Below are positions 44,870 through 47,246 of a stretch of 47,246 nt of DNA, piece after piece (position 1 is the first letter of the stretch; each line of letters opens with the position of its first letter). The DNA lies in assembly GCA_021811185.1 (NCBI GenBank), contig JAJZPL010000025.1, positions 1-47,246 of the forward strand, read 5' to 3'. This stretch comes from a bacterium (GTDB taxonomy: Bacteria; Elusimicrobiota; Elusimicrobia; Elusimicrobiales; UBA9959). The translations under genes and the position numbers were made by a program. The notes under the pieces are model-generated. The model searched no databases. It was given only the letters and a program-made list of their open reading frames with translations, and was not told the origin of the DNA.

Positions 44870-45715
44870 CTATTTTATGGTTTCGAAACCGGGGGCTATG
44901 GAGCCTGTTTTTTTGTTGTAGGGGCAGGCTTCCTGGCAGATGTCGCAGCCGTAGGCGTAGGAGGCTTTGGCGGCGAGGTCGGCGGGGATGGGCTCTTTGG
45001 ACTGTGTGGTCCAGTAGGCCAGGCAGCGGTTGGCGTCCAGGGCGCCGTCTTTCAGCGCGCCGACGGGACAAGCCTTTATGCAGGCCTCGCAGGAGCCACA
45101 AGAGCCTTCTGCCGGCGCGTCCGCTTGTAAATCAAAATTGAGCGCGATACCGCCGATAAAGAAGTAGCTGCCGAGCTCCGGCGAAAGCAGAAGGGTGTTC
45201 TTCCCCCTGAAGCCAAGCCCCGCTAGACGGGCCAGTTCCTTCTCCATCACCGCCGAAGTATCACAAAAGGTACGGCCCTCAGCCGACGGGAATTCTTTTT
45301 GAATATCCGCGAGGATCTCGGCCAGCCTTTCCTTCACCGTAAGATGATAATCGCGGCACAGCGCGTAACGGGAGATCTTAGCGCCGGGCGCTTCCAAGAG
45401 AGGCGACTGCTTCACCTTACGCCCGGTAGCGCGCAGGAATTCTTTAAGGTTCCCCGCCCTCGCCATAGCCGCATCATAATCCTGGCCCGGCTCCCAGTAC
45501 CTGAAGGCGCAGACCAGCACAGCCTGGGCATTGGCGTCCCAGTTCTTCACGTTCTTTCTTCTTTGGATGTCCCGGTTAAGGTAAGCCTCGCCGGCGGGCA
45601 CGGAAGCTACGGCAGCTGCAAATCTTTCGAACTCCTGGAGGTCCCCGGCGGCCACTATGCCGGCCGCCGAAGCGCCGCGGGTCAAAGCTATAGACTTAAC
45701 CCGCGCCGCGTCCAT
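44870..45715 (-). CDS. queG: Epoxyqueuosine reductase QueG, short form
   Basis: QueG reduces epoxyqueuosine in tRNA to queuosine using cobalamin and two 4Fe-4S clusters. Core motifs are FCDTSAVMEKELARLAGLGFRGKNTLLLSPELGSYFFIG and two ferredoxin clusters: CGSCEACIKACPVGAL and CDICQEACPYN. At 281 aa it is shorter than the usual 340-380 aa and lacks the C-terminal HEAT-like part. The start MDAARVKS overlaps the birA stop (TGATG). No other queuosine gene is in the window. Confidence 0.93.
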   Translation of the reverse strand: MDAARVKSIALTRGASAAGIVAAGDLQEFERFAAAVASVPAGEAYLNRDIQRRKNVKNWDANAQAVLVCAFRYWEPGQDYDAAMARAGNLKEFLRATGRKVKQSPLLEAPGAKISRYALCRDYHLTVKERLAEILADIQKEFPSAEGRTFCDTSAVMEKELARLAGLGFRGKNTLLLSPELGSYFFIGGIALNFDLQADAPAEGSCGSCEACIKACPVGALKDGALDANRCLAYWTTQSKEPIPADLAAKASYAYGCDICQEACPYNKKTGSIAPGFETIK

Positions 45716-46329
45716 CAGTTGCTGCTCTTGGCCTGGCTGGCGTACTCCCACGAGGAATAACGCAGCCAGAAAGCCTGCAGGAACTCTTTAAGGAACTCTT
45801 CCCTGGAAACTTCTTTGCCCAGGATGGTCTTCACGCTAACTGCGGTATCGAGCTTGATAACGTTGTTCAGGTTCACGCCCACGCCCAGCAGCAGCCAGCT
45901 GGGCGCGCGGTTGATGGAGGAGCTCTCGGTGATCACGCCGCAGACCTTAAGCCACTTCTTGCGGCGCGGGGCGAAAGCGAAAACGTCGTTGGGCTTCTTG
46001 ATGCGCGTCTTGATGCCGTAAAGGTTAGTGATGGTCTCGGCCACCGCCTCTCCGCTGAGGATGCTCAGATCCGGCAGGTACTTAAGGCCGGTCTCCGGCT
46101 TAAGCAGCAGCGTCAGGTAAAGGCCGCCTGGGGCGGATTCCCATTCGCGGCCAAGCCGGCCGTGGCCCTCGGTCTGCATCTCGGCGATAACGAGGGTCCT
46201 TTCGGCCGTGCCCTCCACCGCCAGCTCGCGGGCCACTGCCTGGGTGGAGGCCGCTTCGTCCAGGCAGACGATCTTGCTGATGCCGGGAAGGGTGTCCAGG
46301 TCTATGCGGCAGTCGGTCGGATTTTTCAT
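45715..46329 (-). CDS. birA: Biotin-protein ligase BirA, catalytic domain only
   Basis: The enzyme activates biotin with ATP and attaches it to carboxylase lysines. Motif TEGHGRLGREW corresponds to GRGRxGRxW of the adenylate loop, KKPNDVF to the usual KWPND, and KVCGVITES to KxxGIL(V/T)E. The Trp-to-Lys change in KWPND is uncommon. The 204-aa protein has no N-terminal DNA-binding domain, so it is a non-repressor ligase (type I). It overlaps nadC by 4 nt and queG by 1. Confidence 0.9.
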   Translation of the reverse strand: MKNPTDCRIDLDTLPGISKIVCLDEAASTQAVARELAVEGTAERTLVIAEMQTEGHGRLGREWESAPGGLYLTLLLKPETGLKYLPDLSILSGEAVAETITNLYGIKTRIKKPNDVFAFAPRRKKWLKVCGVITESSSINRAPSWLLLGVGVNLNNVIKLDTAVSVKTILGKEVSREEFLKEFLQAFWLRYSSWEYASQAKSSN

Positions 46330-47174
46330 TTGGTTTTCACCTCGAAAGAGATATCCAGCGGCTTGGCGCCGCTGGTGATGGAGCCGACCGAGATGCGGTC
46401 CGGCCCGAGGGTGGAATAGCGCGCGGCCATCTTAAGGTCCACGCCGCCGGAGATCTCGATCTCCGGCACTTTGCCTTTGTAAGAACGGATCAGGGCTATG
46501 GCCTTCTTCATGGCGGCATAGTCCATGTTGTCGAGCATCAGCACGTCGGCGCCCAGCGGCAGGAAAGCTTTCACCTGCGCCAGGTCCTGGGCTTCTATTT
46601 CTATTTTAAGAGCGGGTTTGGCCTTGCGCATGGCGGCTATGCGCTCCGCCAGCACGGCGGGGCTGCCGCCGGCGAAGGCCACGTGGTTGTCCTTGATCAT
46701 GGCCATGTCGTACAGGCCCTGGCGGTGGTTGCGGGCGCCGCCGCAGGTTACGGCGTACTTCTCCACGGCGCGCAGGCCCGGCAGGGTTTTGCGGGTGTCG
46801 TAAATTTTGGTGCGGGGGTGCTTGATCACGGAGGCGAAGAGCGCGGCCCGGGTGGCCACGCCGCTCATATGCTGTAAAAAGTTAAGGGCGGTGCGTTCGG
46901 CGGTGAGGATTGAGGCGGGGCCTTCTATCTTCATAAGCACGTCGCCTTTCTTGATGCGGGCGCCGTCTTTAAGGAGGATCTTTACGCGGGAGCCTTTAGC
47001 GGCCAGTTCGAACACGCGTTTGGCCGTTTCCAGGCCGCAGACCACGCCGTTGTCTTTGGCGCGCATCTCGCCGCTGAACCTGGTCCCGAGCGGCACAAAG
47101 AAGCGGGTAGTTACGTCACCATTCCCTATGTCTTCCTTCAGCGCAGCCTTAATGGCAAGGTCGAATTTCTTCAC
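46326..47174 (-). CDS. nadC: Nicotinate-nucleotide pyrophosphorylase NadC, GTG start
   Basis: NadC converts quinolinate and PRPP to nicotinate mononucleotide in NAD synthesis. Diagnostic stretches are EDIGNGDVTT, TRKTLPGLRAVEKYAVTCGGARNHRQGLYDMAMIKDNH and EIEAQDLAQ, with EISGGVDL and ISVGSIT at the end. Length 282 aa is normal. The GTG has AGGG directly adjacent, too close for normal ribosome binding, but lies exactly 6 nt after an extended -10 box, suggesting a leaderless transcript. It heads nadC-birA-queG. Confidence 0.96.
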   Translation of the reverse strand: MKKFDLAIKAALKEDIGNGDVTTRFFVPLGTRFSGEMRAKDNGVVCGLETAKRVFELAAKGSRVKILLKDGARIKKGDVLMKIEGPASILTAERTALNFLQHMSGVATRAALFASVIKHPRTKIYDTRKTLPGLRAVEKYAVTCGGARNHRQGLYDMAMIKDNHVAFAGGSPAVLAERIAAMRKAKPALKIEIEAQDLAQVKAFLPLGADVLMLDNMDYAAMKKAIALIRSYKGKVPEIEISGGVDLKMAARYSTLGPDRISVGSITSGAKPLDISFEVKTK

Positions 47175-47180
47175 CCCTAA

Positions 47181-47186
47181 ATTTTA
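47181..47186 (-). promoter_or_regulatory. Extended -10 box for a leaderless nadC transcript
   Basis: TGG-TAAAAT on the minus strand is an extended -10 element ending 6 nt before the GTG at 47174. No consensus -35 is present; a second TAAAAT lies about 10 nt further upstream. Confidence 0.6.
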
Positions 47187-47196
47187 CCATTTTAAG

Positions 47197-47217
47197 CCCC
47201 CGAAACCCGGGGGTTTT
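47197..47217 (+). terminator. Small GC hairpin with T-tract near the right edge
   Basis: CCCCCG (47197-47202) pairs with CGGGGG (47208-47213) around AAACC and is followed by TTTT on the plus strand. On the minus strand only CTTAAAA follows. It may end a transcript from beyond the window. Confidence 0.5.
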
Positions 47218-47246
47218 CACAATGATGCGACATAACTAGATCGGAA

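Overview
The window is a dense, high-GC bacterial chromosome segment. It encodes a Gram-negative envelope: Pal, CpoB/YbgF, TolB, an LptD-like barrel, MltA and several outer-membrane barrels. A PorV-like protein, a giant secreted protein ending in a YPNPFN-type sorting domain, and FecR-domain proteins paired with barrels recall uncultivated lineages such as Elusimicrobiota or FCB-like groups. That placement is an inference; there is no rRNA or tRNA gene to anchor it.

Layout. 1-9211 (minus): a four-gene surface-protein operon (1631-aa secreted protein, PorV-like protein, TTG-started barrel, FecR protein), followed by a consensus promoter for a third FecR-like gene cut by the window edge. 9212-12034: a CDF metal exporter divergent from a prenyl diphosphate synthase/MenA-like pair (menaquinone). 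12176-14805 (plus): pal-cpoB-tolB, closed by a 24-bp palindrome. 14871-24990 (minus): a DUF772 transposase-domain remnant, thymidine kinase, sugar-nucleotide epimerase, LptD-like protein, ROK kinase, FolC, MurA, PrmC, PrfA and L31. 25073-31883 (minus): M23 peptidase, Rho, CoaE, rhomboid, PolA, TrxA. 32032-36678 (minus): response regulator, metallophosphoesterase, SMC. 36876-40713 (minus): a second FecR-plus-two-barrels module. 40939-43808 (plus): MltA, NamZ-like muramidase and an orphan response regulator. 43809-44869: a folded DNA element next to an AT-richer orphan gene. 44870-47174 (minus): QueG, BirA, NadC.

How the genes work together. Most are housekeeping genes in tightly packed operons with 1-4 nt overlaps. 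Release factor PrfA overlaps the gene of its methylase PrmC. MurA, MltA, NamZ and the M23 peptidase make or turn over peptidoglycan; Pal, CpoB and TolB tie it to the outer membrane. The accessory signal lies in the repeated FecR/barrel modules, the PorV/sorting-domain pair, a family of GGGGAC-headed palindromes, a three-way-junction element at 43891-44004, and start codons lying 6 nt after a -10 hexamer with little or no Shine-Dalgarno sequence, which suggests leaderless mRNAs.
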